Position numbers and translations under genes: made by a program. Under the pieces are notes generated by a model, which ran no database searches, had not been told where the DNA came from, and saw only the letters and a list, made by a program, of their open reading frames with translations. From the NCBI GenBank assembly GCA_052139675.1, contig JBKQWE010000062.1:1-64000 (forward strand): a stretch of DNA of 64,000 nt. Direction: 5' to 3'. Source of the DNA: JBEKCB01 sp052139675 (GTDB lineage Bacteria > Planctomycetota > Brocadiia > CAIUPP01). This document shows positions 8,885 to 17,636 of this stretch, piece after piece (position 1 is the first letter of the stretch; each line of letters begins with the position of its first letter).

Positions 8885-10144
8885 TCAGCCTTTTGCCTTG
8901 TCCGACTTCAAGAGCTCGGCGCGGTGCTCGTAGATCTTTACGATGGCGTCCGTCAGGAGGCCGGCTCGCGCCGGCGGGCAGGCGAAGAAGCGCCAGCCGG
9001 TCCCGATGGCGCGGTCCTTCCAGAGGGCGTCGGCCACGGGCAGGTCCCAGCGCGACGGCGTGATCGCCTTGACGTACGCCGGGCTCAGCTTATGCCGCCT
9101 CTTGAGTTGGGGAGAATAGAGGTCGCTGTGCGAAAGCGGCGCGTAGGTGCCCCCGAAGCCGACGCCCAGTTCCGCGGAAAGAGCGCGGCGGAACGCGGCG
9201 CCGCTCAGGCCGTCGAACGCCTCCTTGTCGTACAGGAAGACGAAGCAGTATCCGCACTGGCGCGTGATGCGCTTGTCGCGGCGCAACGGCCGCACGCCGG
9301 GCGCCGCGGCGACGGCTTTGTCGAGCGCCAGGCCGTTGCGGTCAATCACCGGCGCGTTCTTCCGGAAGGCGGCCAGTTGCCCGCGCAGGACCGCCGCCTC
9401 GAAACCGCTCATGCGGAAATTCCCGCTGTGGATCCGATAGCCCGGCTTGAACTCGCGGCCGCACGCCTTCAGGCTGAGCGCCTTCCAATAATAGTCCTCT
9501 TTCTGCATCAGCAGGCAGCCGCCTTCGCCGCCGGTGACCAGCTTGGACATCTGGAAGCTGTACGACCCGAAATCGCCCATCGTCCCGGCGCCGTGGCCGT
9601 CCCACTGCGAGCCGTGCGCATGGGCGCAGTCCTCGATGATGTGGAGATGATGCTTCTTTGCGATGCGCCGGATCGCGTCCATATCGGCCATGCGATGGTA
9701 GAGGTGCACGGGAATAATCGCGCGCGTCCGCCGCGTGACGGCCTGTTCCGCCTTCAACGGGTCAATGCACAGCGTCTCGGGATCCACGTCCACCATGATC
9801 GGCACGGCGTTGACGTCGCACACCACCGCGGCGGTGGCCTGCCAGGTCAGGCCGGGGACGATCACTTCGTCGCCGGCTCCGATGTCCAGCGCCTCCAGGG
9901 CAACCTGCATGGAATGGGTCCCGTTCGTGACCAGGGCGCAGTACCTGGACTTGCTGAACGCCGCCCATTCCTTTCGGAATGCCGTGGCCATCGTCTGCGT
10001 CGCCTCCGGCCAGTCATCCCACGTGCCGCTCTTGTACGTCTGCACAAGATACTTCAGCTCCAGGTCGCGCCGCCGCGGAAAGCGGCACTCGCGCTGGAGA
10101 TTCCTGGCGACCGGAACGCCGCCGAGAACCGCAAGCTTGCTCAT
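8885..10144 (-). CDS. DegT/DnrJ/EryC1/StrS family PLP-dependent aminotransferase
   Basis: 419 residues. The fold is clear: TNGTHSMQ at 74-81 for the PLP phosphate, the EDCAHAHGS segment around D172 for the pyridine nitrogen, and the Schiff-base lysine K201 in SFQMSKLVTGGEGG. Family members transfer an amino group to keto-sugars or keto-cyclitols; the N-terminal LAVLGGVPV pattern is like the inosose/GlcNAc-type subset, but the substrate cannot be read from sequence. First gene of a three-gene minus-strand operon with a strong promoter at 10196-10224 and a GGAG ribosome-binding site 8 bases before the ATG. Confidence 0.9.
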   Translation of the reverse strand: MSKLAVLGGVPVARNLQRECRFPRRRDLELKYLVQTYKSGTWDDWPEATQTMATAFRKEWAAFSKSRYCALVTNGTHSMQVALEALDIGAGDEVIVPGLTWQATAAVVCDVNAVPIMVDVDPETLCIDPLKAEQAVTRRTRAIIPVHLYHRMADMDAIRRIAKKHHLHIIEDCAHAHGSQWDGHGAGTMGDFGSYSFQMSKLVTGGEGGCLLMQKEDYYWKALSLKACGREFKPGYRIHSGNFRMSGFEAAVLRGQLAAFRKNAPVIDRNGLALDKAVAAAPGVRPLRRDKRITRQCGYCFVFLYDKEAFDGLSGAAFRRALSAELGVGFGGTYAPLSHSDLYSPQLKRRHKLSPAYVKAITPSRWDLPVADALWKDRAIGTGWRFFACPPARAGLLTDAIVKIYEHRAELLKSDKAKG

Positions 10145-10195
10145 GATATTTCTCCTCAGTACGAGATCGCGCGACGGTTGGGCATCACGCGCCGC

Positions 10196-10224
10196 AATCT
10201 AGCGAGTGAGGTCAGCCCTGTCAA
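10196..10224 (-). promoter_or_regulatory. Sigma70-type promoter of the DegT operon
   Basis: On the minus strand TTGACA (10219-10224), a 17-base spacer and TAGATT (10196-10201). The predicted start near 10189 leaves a leader of about 45 bases ending in GAGGAG before the ATG at 10144. Confidence 0.75.
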
Positions 10225-10248
10225 GCAATTCTCCATGTGGAGTCGTGA

Positions 10249-12204
10249 ATGAGCGGATGTTATACTGCGCCGGTCAAGCCTGCGCAGCCCGGCGTAGAAG
10301 AGAGCGCGAAAGACACGAAGAACGTGACCGATAAAGTGTCCGTCCCTGGTTCACGCACGCTCCTTCAGGCGGCTTCGGACGCCGGCAAGCCGACCGCGGC
10401 GCAGCGCGAATTCCTCCTGACGGCACTGATCCTGGTCGCTGCGCTGCTGGTCTATATCCCGGCGATGCAGGGCGGCTTCTTCTGGGATGACCACAGTTTT
10501 CTGGTTCGCAGCGAGCTCATTCACGCCCGCGACGGCCTTCGGCGCTTCTGGCTGACCACGGAGGCGCAGGACTACTTCCCGCTGACGTCCACGATGCTCT
10601 GGATCGAGTGGCGGCTCTGGGGCGCTGGCGCGGCCGGGTACCACGCAGTCAACGTGCTGCTCCACGCAGCCGCCGCGGTGCTGGTCTGGCGAGCGCTCCG
10701 AAGACTGAACGTTCCGGGCGCGTGGCTGGCCGGGATGCTCTTCGCGGTCCACCCGGTGGCGGCGGCTTCGGCCGCATGGATCACCGAGGGCAAGAACACG
10801 CTGCCGATGGCGCTCGGCCTGCTTTCGGTCATGGCCTGGCTGACGTTCGAGGAGCGCGCGGAAAGGCCGCCCGGGACGGCGAGCCGCGCGAAGGGCTGGT
10901 ACGCGCTGGCGATGGCGCTGTTCCTGCTCGCCCTGCTGGCGAAGACCTCCGTGGTCATGCTGCCGGCGGTCTTTCTGCTCTGCGCGTGGTGGCGGCGCGG
11001 GCGAATTTCCGGGAAGGACCTGCTCCGCACGGTCCCATTCTTCGCCCTGTCGCTGGGACTGGGGCTGGTGACGATGTGGTTCCAGAAGCACAACGTCATC
11101 GGCGCGACGCTGGTCCGGCCGGAGGGCATCTCCTCGCGCCTGGCCGCGGCCGGATGGATGGCCTGGTTCTACCTCTTCAAGCTGCTGCTGCCCGCCGGCC
11201 TGTGCGTCATCTACCCGCGCTGGGAGGTGGACGGGGCGATCTGGCTCGCGTTTGCGCCGCTGGCGATTCTCGCGGCGGGACTCGCGCTGCTCTGGCTGCG
11301 CCGAGAGAAATGGGGCCGGGCGCCGTTATTCGCGGCGGCGTATTTCCTCATCATGCTGCTGCCGGTGCTCGGGTTCGCGGACATGGCGTTCATGAGGTTC
11401 TCGCTGGTCGCGGACCATTTCCAATACGCGGCGATGATCGGCGTGATTGCCTTCGCCGCAGCGCTGCTGGGCCGCTTAGCCGAGGCCGCTGGCTGGAGAG
11501 GTTTTGCGGGCAAGTTCGCCGCCGCCGGATGCGTGGCTGTCCTGGCGGGCCTGACCTGGCCTCGCGCAGGACTGTACGGAGACGAGGAGCGGCTGTGGAA
11601 GGATAACCTGGCGAAGAGCCCGGCGCCCATCGCGGCGCGGCTGGCGTGGCGCCACCTGGGCGATACGTATGTCCGCGCGGGCCGCTACGGCGAGGCGCTC
11701 GATAGCTTCGACCGCTGCATCGCGCTCGAGCCCGGCTCCGCCGACGCCTATTACGACCGGGCCGCCGTTTACTCCGACCTCGGCCGATATGACCGCGCGA
11801 TCGGGGATTATGACAAGGTGATCGCGCTGTACCCGAACTCCGCCGCCGGGTACAACAACCGCGGCAATGCCTGCGCCGCCGCCGGCCGGTTGCAGGACGC
11901 GGTGCGCGATTACGAGAAGGCCATGGCGCTCGAGCCGCGCTCCGCCTTGCCCTGGTTCAACCGCGGGAACGCGCGCAGGCAGCTCGGGCGCACCGCTGAA
12001 GCGATCCCGGATTTCACCGAGGCGATCGCGCTCAGGCCGGAGTACCCGGAGGCGTACAACAACCGCGCGGCGGCCTATTTCGAGCTTCGGGAATACGCCA
12101 GGGCCCGCGCGGATATCGAAATGTGCGCGCGGCTCGGCGGCCGGCCCGACCCGGCGCTGGTGCAGGCGCTGGCGGCAGCCTCCGAACAGAGAGATTCCAG
12201 ATAA
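10249..12204 (+). CDS. TMTC-like polytopic membrane protein with C-terminal TPRs
   Basis: 651 residues. After a polar N terminus of about 60 residues come 10-11 membrane spans (about 62-435), including a periplasmic-type FFWDDH loop followed by the YFPLTSTMLWIEWRLWG and HAVNVLLH blocks typical of TMTC/PMT-like (GT-C fold) proteins, then four TPR units from about 455 to 640 with repeats such as GEALDSFDRCIALEPGSADAYYDRA. Such proteins are candidate polyprenyl-phosphate-sugar-dependent glycosyltransferases, with the DD pair after the first span as putative catalytic site; that role is inference. GGAG at 10239-10242 lies 6 bases before the chosen ATG. Divergent from the DegT operon; convergent with the HD-GYP gene. 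Confidence 0.8.
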   Translation: MSGCYTAPVKPAQPGVEESAKDTKNVTDKVSVPGSRTLLQAASDAGKPTAAQREFLLTALILVAALLVYIPAMQGGFFWDDHSFLVRSELIHARDGLRRFWLTTEAQDYFPLTSTMLWIEWRLWGAGAAGYHAVNVLLHAAAAVLVWRALRRLNVPGAWLAGMLFAVHPVAAASAAWITEGKNTLPMALGLLSVMAWLTFEERAERPPGTASRAKGWYALAMALFLLALLAKTSVVMLPAVFLLCAWWRRGRISGKDLLRTVPFFALSLGLGLVTMWFQKHNVIGATLVRPEGISSRLAAAGWMAWFYLFKLLLPAGLCVIYPRWEVDGAIWLAFAPLAILAAGLALLWLRREKWGRAPLFAAAYFLIMLLPVLGFADMAFMRFSLVADHFQYAAMIGVIAFAAALLGRLAEAAGWRGFAGKFAAAGCVAVLAGLTWPRAGLYGDEERLWKDNLAKSPAPIAARLAWRHLGDTYVRAGRYGEALDSFDRCIALEPGSADAYYDRAAVYSDLGRYDRAIGDYDKVIALYPNSAAGYNNRGNACAAAGRLQDAVRDYEKAMALEPRSALPWFNRGNARRQLGRTAEAIPDFTEAIALRPEYPEAYNNRAAAYFELREYARARADIEMCARLGGRPDPALVQALAAASEQRDSR

Positions 12205-12278
12205 CCGGCGATTCTCCGGGCCGGCGACCCCGGTGGTGGATCATGGTCGCCCGCCGCCGGCGTCCTTTCGTCCGGCGC

Positions 12279-13307
12279 TCATCGGACAGTGATGGACTCG
12301 ATGCAGCCGAGCACTTCGACGTCCCAGACTCCGGCGGATGCGCCCTGGCGGAGGAGCGCCATGGCCTCGCGCCACGGCAACGCTTTACGGTAGGGGCGGT
12401 CGGTAGTGAGCGCGTCGAAGGCGTCGCACGCGGCCATGATGCGCACCGGCAGCGTGACGGCGTCGCCGGAAAGCCCGTCCGGATAACCGCCGCCGTCCGG
12501 CCGCTCGTGGTGATGGCGGATGAGGTCGAGGACCGGCTGAAGCGTCTTCAGCCCGTTGCAGATCCGCTCGCCGGCATCCGGATGGCGGCGGACCAGCTCC
12601 ATCTCCTCGGGGTTCAGGCTTCCCGGCTTGTTCAGAATTGCGTCCGGCGTGCTGATCTTGCCGATATCGTGCAGGATGGCGCCGCGGCTCAGTTGGCGGC
12701 GAACTGCTTCGTCGAGGCCCATGACTCGCGCGACCTCGGAGACCAGCGATCCCACTCGTTCAATGTGGCCGCCCGTGCAATGATCCCTGGCTTCGACCGC
12801 GCGGGCGAGCGCGAAGAGGACCTGCTCCGCCCGATCCAACTGGTCCTGGAGCAGCTTCATGCGCAGCATCGCCCGGATGCGAGCCATGCCCTCGGTCTTC
12901 CGGAACGGCTTGGTCAGGTACTCGTCCGCACCGGCATCCAGGCCCTCCTCCTGCTCGCGCGAGGAAGTCAGCGCGGAAAGGAGGATGACCGGGAGAAGCT
13001 CCGTGGCGGGGTCGGACTTCAGCCGGTGGCACAACTCGATGCCGTCCATGACGGGCATCCGGACATCGCACAGGACCAGGTCCGGCGGAGACTCCCGGAT
13101 CATCTCCAGCGCCTCGGCGCCGTCGCGCGCATGCGAGACGGCGTATCGGCTCATCTCGCAGAACCTTCCCACGATCGCGTGAACCGTCGGGTCGTCGTCC
13201 ACCACCAGGATTCGCGCGCCCGACAGGCGCAGGGGCCCGTTTCCGGAGAGGGAGTTCCCCGCCGGCGCAACAGCGTCCTCGGTTTTGACGCGCTCAAGGG
13301 AATCCAT
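12279..13307 (-). CDS. HD-GYP response regulator (putative cyclic-di-GMP phosphodiesterase)
   Basis: 342 residues from the ATG at 13307, which has GGGGAG upstream; an in-frame ATG at 13346 would add 13 residues. The receiver domain begins ARILVVDDDPTVHAIVGRF, with phosphoacceptor D in LVLCDVRMPVMDG and the conserved K in YLTKPF. The HD-GYP domain follows: HIERVGSLVSEVA, HDIGKISTPDAILNK and the HHHERPDGGGYPDGL signature. HD-GYP proteins hydrolyse c-di-GMP to pGpG or GMP; all metal-binding His/Asp positions that I can place are present, so it is probably active. No cognate kinase is adjacent. Confidence 0.92.
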   Translation of the reverse strand: MDSLERVKTEDAVAPAGNSLSGNGPLRLSGARILVVDDDPTVHAIVGRFCEMSRYAVSHARDGAEALEMIRESPPDLVLCDVRMPVMDGIELCHRLKSDPATELLPVILLSALTSSREQEEGLDAGADEYLTKPFRKTEGMARIRAMLRMKLLQDQLDRAEQVLFALARAVEARDHCTGGHIERVGSLVSEVARVMGLDEAVRRQLSRGAILHDIGKISTPDAILNKPGSLNPEEMELVRRHPDAGERICNGLKTLQPVLDLIRHHHERPDGGGYPDGLSGDAVTLPVRIMAACDAFDALTTDRPYRKALPWREAMALLRQGASAGVWDVEVLGCIESITVR

Positions 13308-13464
13308 CGCGCTCCCCGCCCAATTCCGTGGATAGACCGCAAGCACCCGCTTGGGACGGCGTTCCTTCCAATCGGCCTCACTTCCATGAGTATCGGGAAA
13401 TAGCGGGACGGATAAAGGATTATCCGGAGGCGGCGCGCCGGGCGCTTATTTCCGGCCGGCGCTC

Positions 13465-16113
13465 TCAAATCCAGGTCTTGCGGATCAGCCAGACCTTGAT
13501 GAGCTGAGTCAGCACGATATAGAACAGGAGGGTCAGGACCAGCAGCGGCCAGTAAAGCCCCGGCAGCGCCTCGAGCTTGAGGTAGGACGCGACCGGCGAG
13601 AACGGCAGGTACACGCCGACGCCCATGACGATCGCGGAGCTGAGGATGAGCGGCCAGCTTGCGCGGCTCTGGATGAACGGAATCTTGTTCGTGCGGATGA
13701 CGTGGATGATGAGCGTCTGCGTCAGCAGCGACTCCACGAACCAGCCGGTCTGGAACAGGGAGACGTGCGCCAGGTCCCGGCATTTGAACAGGTAGAACAT
13801 CAGGGCATAGGTGGTGTAATCGAAGATGGAGCTGATCGGGCCGATGAAGAGGATGAAGCGGCTGATCTCGCCCATCGTCCAGGGGCGCGGCTTGGCGATC
13901 TGCTCCGGGTCCACCTCGTCGGTCGGGATGGCGACCTGGGAAAAATCGTAGAGGACGTTGTTGGTCAAAATCTGGAGTGAGGTCATGGGAAGCCACTGGA
14001 ACAGGATGCTGGCGCCGAGGACGCTGAACATGTTGCCGAAGTTGGAACTGGCGCCCATGCGGACGTACTTGATGATGTTGGCGAAAACCTTGCGGCCTTC
14101 CAGCACGCCTTCCTCCAGGACCATGAGGCTTTTTTCGAGGAGGATCACGTCGGCGGATTCCTTGGCGATGTCCACGGCGGTATCCACGGAAATGCCCACG
14201 TCGGCGGCGCGCAGCCCGGGCGCATCGTTGATGCCGTCGCCGAGGAACCCGACGACGTGCTTGCGGCTCTGGAGCGCCTTGATCACGCGCTGCTTGTGGG
14301 CCGGCGAAAGCCGCGCGAAGACGGTGGTCTTCTCCGCCGCCTCGCCGAGCTGCTCATCGGTCATCGTCTCGATCTGGCCGCCGAGGAGCATCACGTCGGT
14401 CGGCAGGCCCACCTCGTGGCAGACCTTGCAGGTCACCAGTTCGTTGTCGCCGGTGAGCACCTTCACCGCGATGCCGTGCTTCTGCAGCGCGATCAGCGCC
14501 GGGCCGGCGCTCTCCTTGGGCGGGTCCAGGAAAACCATGTACCCTTTGAGGACCAGGTCCTTCTCGTCTTCCCGGGAATAGGCGCTCTTCTGCTCCAGGT
14601 CCTTGTAGGCCACCGCCAGCACGCGGAAGCCGTCCTCGCACAGCGCGTTGTGTTCCTCGCGCATGTCGTCAACGAAGATTTTCTCCATCGGATAGAACTT
14701 GCCGGCGTACTCGAACTGCGAGCAGCGCCGGAAGATTTCCTCGGACGCGCCCTTGGTGATCAGCCGATAGCGCCCCTCCGGCGTCTTGACCACCACCGAC
14801 ATCATCTTGCGCTGAAAATCGAAGGGGATCTCGTCGGCCTTTTCGTAGCCGGTAATCGTCACCTCTTTCGGGTCCGCCTCGTGGGCGAGGATGGCGCGGT
14901 CCAGCACGTTTTTCAGCCCGGTCTGGAAATAGCTGTTCAGGTACGCCATGGCCATGACCTCGTCATTCTCCTTGCGGAACACATCGAAGTGTTTCTCGAG
15001 AATGACGTGGTCCATCGTGAGCGTGCCGGTCTTGTCGGTGCAGAGGATGTCCATCGCGCCGAAGTTCTGGATCGAGGGCAGGCGCTTGACGATCACCTTC
15101 TTCCGCGACATCACGATGGCGCCCTTGGAGAGGCAGACCGTCACGATCATGGGCAGCATTTCGGGCGTCAGCCCCACGGCCACCGACAGCGCGAAGAAGA
15201 AGGCGCTCTTCCAGTCGTGCTTGGTCAGCCCGTTGATCAGGAACACCAGCGGGACCATGACCATCATGAAGCGGAGCATCAGCCACGTGAACCGGCTGAT
15301 GCCTTTGTCGAAGCTGGTCTGGACCGTCTGCGTCACAATGGCGCTGGCCATGCTGCCCATGTAGGTCCGGCCGCCGGTCGCCACGACGAGCGCCACGGCG
15401 GTGCCGCTCTCGACGGTCGTGCCCAGGAAGCAGACGTTGGCCAGGTCCACCGGCGAAGCGCCGGCGCCGCCGTTCTGCAGCGTGCTGAATTTCTCGGAGG
15501 GCATGGACTCGCCGGTGAGGAAGCTCTGGAGCAGGAACAGGTCCTTGCAACTGACCAGGCGGATGTCGGCGGGGATCATGTCGCCGGCGGCGAGTTTGAT
15601 GACGTCGCCGGGCACGAGCTGGCCCAGCGGCAGCTCGCTCGCCTGGCCCTCGCGGATGACCGTGGCGGTGACCTTGATCATCGCCTTGAGCTTGGCGGCG
15701 GCCGAGTCGGCGCGCACCTCCTGCGTGAACCGCAGCGTGACCGCCAGGACGAGCAGCGCCAGCATCACGTACGCGCCGGCGCGGTCCGAAGGCTCGTCCG
15801 CCGTGAGATAAGTCACCGTGGCGAGGACCAGCAGGAGGATCACCAGCGGGTTGACGACCGCCTTGCCCAGGATGGCCAGGCGGGTGTGCTGCTTTTCCTG
15901 CCCCAGGGCGTTCGGCCCGTACTGCTCCAGCCGGCGCTGCGCCTCTTCCTGCGTGAGCCCTTGCGGCGAGCTCTGGACCTTCAGAAAGAGTTCCTCCGGG
16001 CTGAGCTTCGCCGCCTCCAGAAGTTCCGGCGAGACCTGGATCTTCTGGAAGGATTTCTTCTCCATGAACCGCAGCAGGACCTTCGGCAGGACCGACGTGG
16101 GTAAGATGCTCAT
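13465..16113 (-). CDS. mgtA: Magnesium-translocating P-type ATPase (MgtA/MgtB type)
   Basis: 882 residues from the ATG at 16113 (GGAGG about 6 bases upstream), close to the usual length for MgtA. Shows the cation ATPase N-terminal domain (LTQEEAQRRLEQYGPNALGQ), actuator motif LTGES, the phosphorylation site CTDKTGTLT, the hinge GDGINDAPGLRAADVGISV and about ten membrane spans ending in KTWI. The P1B metal-binding CPx motif is absent and the spacing of the C-terminal spans fits the IIIB (Mg2+) group. It imports Mg2+ across the inner membrane using ATP. No Mg2+-sensing leader is evident: the 203-base spacer upstream also carries the divergent isomerase promoter. Confidence 0.9.
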   Translation of the reverse strand: MSILPTSVLPKVLLRFMEKKSFQKIQVSPELLEAAKLSPEELFLKVQSSPQGLTQEEAQRRLEQYGPNALGQEKQHTRLAILGKAVVNPLVILLLVLATVTYLTADEPSDRAGAYVMLALLVLAVTLRFTQEVRADSAAAKLKAMIKVTATVIREGQASELPLGQLVPGDVIKLAAGDMIPADIRLVSCKDLFLLQSFLTGESMPSEKFSTLQNGGAGASPVDLANVCFLGTTVESGTAVALVVATGGRTYMGSMASAIVTQTVQTSFDKGISRFTWLMLRFMMVMVPLVFLINGLTKHDWKSAFFFALSVAVGLTPEMLPMIVTVCLSKGAIVMSRKKVIVKRLPSIQNFGAMDILCTDKTGTLTMDHVILEKHFDVFRKENDEVMAMAYLNSYFQTGLKNVLDRAILAHEADPKEVTITGYEKADEIPFDFQRKMMSVVVKTPEGRYRLITKGASEEIFRRCSQFEYAGKFYPMEKIFVDDMREEHNALCEDGFRVLAVAYKDLEQKSAYSREDEKDLVLKGYMVFLDPPKESAGPALIALQKHGIAVKVLTGDNELVTCKVCHEVGLPTDVMLLGGQIETMTDEQLGEAAEKTTVFARLSPAHKQRVIKALQSRKHVVGFLGDGINDAPGLRAADVGISVDTAVDIAKESADVILLEKSLMVLEEGVLEGRKVFANIIKYVRMGASSNFGNMFSVLGASILFQWLPMTSLQILTNNVLYDFSQVAIPTDEVDPEQIAKPRPWTMGEISRFILFIGPISSIFDYTTYALMFYLFKCRDLAHVSLFQTGWFVESLLTQTLIIHVIRTNKIPFIQSRASWPLILSSAIVMGVGVYLPFSPVASYLKLEALPGLYWPLLVLTLLFYIVLTQLIKVWLIRKTWI

Positions 16114-16236
16114 CCGGCGCCTCCGGCTGTGTTCCGACGGTTGCTCGGTTTCAAGGGCGCGAAAGTACCATATCTGCATTCGGGAGAACAAGGTTCAGGA
16201 CAAACTTTTCTGCGCCGGAAGACCGGATGCGTCCAA

Positions 16237-16265
16237 TTGACTTTCTTCCGGGCCTGTGATAGAAA
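16237..16265 (+). promoter_or_regulatory. Sigma70-type promoter of the sugar-isomerase-like gene
   Basis: TTGACT (16237-16242), 17-base spacer, TAGAAA (16260-16265). A start near 16272 gives a leader of about 45 bases ending in GAAGGAG before the ATG at 16317. Confidence 0.7.
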
Positions 16266-16316
16266 GCCAAATCCGGCTGGCAGTTTCCAGGTTTCCGCTT
16301 TTGGAAGGAGAGACGG

Positions 16317-17153
16317 ATGAAGAAGGCCATTTGCCATTACAGCTTCCATCGTCGCTGGGCGGCGGAGAAGTGGACGGCGGAGCGGCTGGCGGAGGAAGTG
16401 AAGGCGCTGGGGATCGAGTGCGTGGACTTTCACGCCGGCATGATGGCGCCCGCGGCGACCGCGGCGGAGCGCATCAAGGCGGCGCTTTCCAAGACCGGGC
16501 TGACGCTCTCGAGCCTTTCGCTGGGGAACGATTTCAACAGGGAAAACCCGAAGGAATTCAAGGCGCAGGTGGACGGCGTCAAAGAGTGGATCCGCGTGGC
16601 GGCTGAGCTGCGCGCGCCGGTCTCCCGAATTTTCGGCGGGTCGCTCGGCGAAAAGGAGCGCGGCGATCCCGCCGCGAAGGCCAAGGGCCGGCAGCGCATC
16701 CTCGACGGCCTCGGCGCGGTGGTGAAGGAAGCCGAGAAGAACGGGCTCGTCCTCGCCATCGAGAACCATGGCGGCCTGCCGTGCACCGGCGAAGAGCAGG
16801 TGGAGGTGATCCGCGCGGTCAACTCTCCGAGCCTCAAGGCGACCGTGGACGTCGGCAACTATCTCGAGGGCAACCAGGAAGCGCAGGTCGGCACGCGCGT
16901 CGCCGCGCCGCTGGCCGGTTACGTTCATTTCAAGGACGTCAAGAAGATCCCCGACGCCGCCGCGCGGTTCGGCCGGAAACTCGAGGCCTGCCCGCTGGGC
17001 GAGGGCGGCGTGGATCTCCGCGCCTGCCTCGACGCCTTGAAGAAAGCCGGCTTCGACGGCGTCGTCGCGCTGGAGTACGAAGGCACCGAAGCTGAAACGA
17101 CCGGCGTGCCGAAGAGCGTGGCGCACATGAAGAAGGTCATGAAGGGCTACTGA
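16317..17153 (+). CDS. Sugar phosphate isomerase/epimerase-like TIM barrel protein
   Basis: 278 residues of the xylose-isomerase-like/AP-endonuclease-2 superfamily: LAIENHGGLPCTGEEQVEVI in the middle, TVDVGNYLEG for the next metal ligands, GYVHFKDVK, and a final ALEYEGTE glutamate. These match the E-D-H-E metal site of sugar epimerases such as IolE or tagatose epimerase relatives. GAAGGAG precedes the ATG. There is no signal peptide, so it acts in the cytosol. Monocistronic, with its own promoter and a GC-rich hairpin 20 bases after the stop. The substrate is unknown. Confidence 0.85.
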   Translation: MKKAICHYSFHRRWAAEKWTAERLAEEVKALGIECVDFHAGMMAPAATAAERIKAALSKTGLTLSSLSLGNDFNRENPKEFKAQVDGVKEWIRVAAELRAPVSRIFGGSLGEKERGDPAAKAKGRQRILDGLGAVVKEAEKNGLVLAIENHGGLPCTGEEQVEVIRAVNSPSLKATVDVGNYLEGNQEAQVGTRVAAPLAGYVHFKDVKKIPDAAARFGRKLEACPLGEGGVDLRACLDALKKAGFDGVVALEYEGTEAETTGVPKSVAHMKKVMKGY

Positions 17154-17173
17154 AAAACGCGAATCGCTGACGC

Positions 17174-17204
17174 GCAGCGGGGCCGAAGGAGCCGGCCCCG
17201 CTGC
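17174..17204 (+). terminator. GC-rich hairpin after the isomerase gene
   Basis: Perfect 12-bp stem (17174-17185 with 17193-17204) and 7-base loop, 20 bases after the stop codon at 17153. No T-run follows, so it is a 3'-end stabiliser or a weak terminator rather than a textbook one. Confidence 0.55.
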
Positions 17205-17468
17205 CGCGCAGATAATCCGGCCTGAATTGCAGGGCGGCCGCTTCACGCAGATGTCCCCTTGCACCTGCGGTGCGCCGCACGTTGCGAGGAAGTTGCAGCG
17301 TCGCCGGTCAACGATCTCTTTCGAATCCCGCGCGCGTTCATTCTCTCCGTGGTTCCGCTGAGCGATGCGAATCACAGCGTCGCGTCGCCGGAGACAGCAT
17401 CGGCGGGCTCTAATCGCCAATGATCCCGGCCGTTCATGGCAGGGCTCAAAAAATCTTTTGTATTTTCC

Positions 17469-17600
17469 TTGACTCGGCCTGCCTTTTTACTAGAATGCAA
17501 AAGGACTATTTGTTGCAAACGCGAGCGTCCGACTCGGCGCGCACTTGTTAGTACAAAACGCAAGGAAGGTCGGGAAGGGGCGCCCGACCTTCTGCGTTCT
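17469..17600 (+). ncRNA. Candidate small RNA with its own promoter and terminal hairpin
   Basis: In the 483-base spacer between the isomerase gene and htrA there is TTGACT (17469-17474), a 16-base spacer and TAGAAT (17491-17496) on the plus strand. About 55 bases after the predicted start (near 17503) a hairpin forms with a perfect 10-bp stem (17565-17574 with 17583-17592) extended by AACGCA/TGCGTT on the outside. No open frame with a ribosome-binding site lies between. This gives a transcript of about 95 nt ending beside the convergent htrA gene. The hairpin may equally be the htrA terminator on the other strand (followed there by TTTTG). The rest of the spacer (17205-17468) shows nothing I can interpret. 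Confidence 0.4.
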
Positions 17601-17636
17601 TCACGTTCGCAATCTCTCCGCCCTGCGCTGCGTTGC

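Noticed and set aside
12123..13403. 426-residue plus-strand frame across the HD-GYP gene
   Set aside because: The minus-strand protein has complete receiver and HD-GYP motifs; the plus frame has none.
14257..16104. Long open frame on the plus strand across the Mg2+ ATPase gene
   Set aside because: Antisense shadow of a fully conserved P-type ATPase; composition is typical of reverse-strand GC-rich frames.
16114..16236. Mg2+ riboswitch (M-box) or mgtL-type leader in front of the Mg2+ ATPase
   Set aside because: The stretch is short, shows no conserved M-box segments, and no Pro-rich leader peptide with a ribosome-binding site is visible.
17281..17330. tRNA-like TTCGAATCCC string near 17317
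   Set aside because: No acceptor stem, anticodon arm or CCA-proximal pairing can be built around it.
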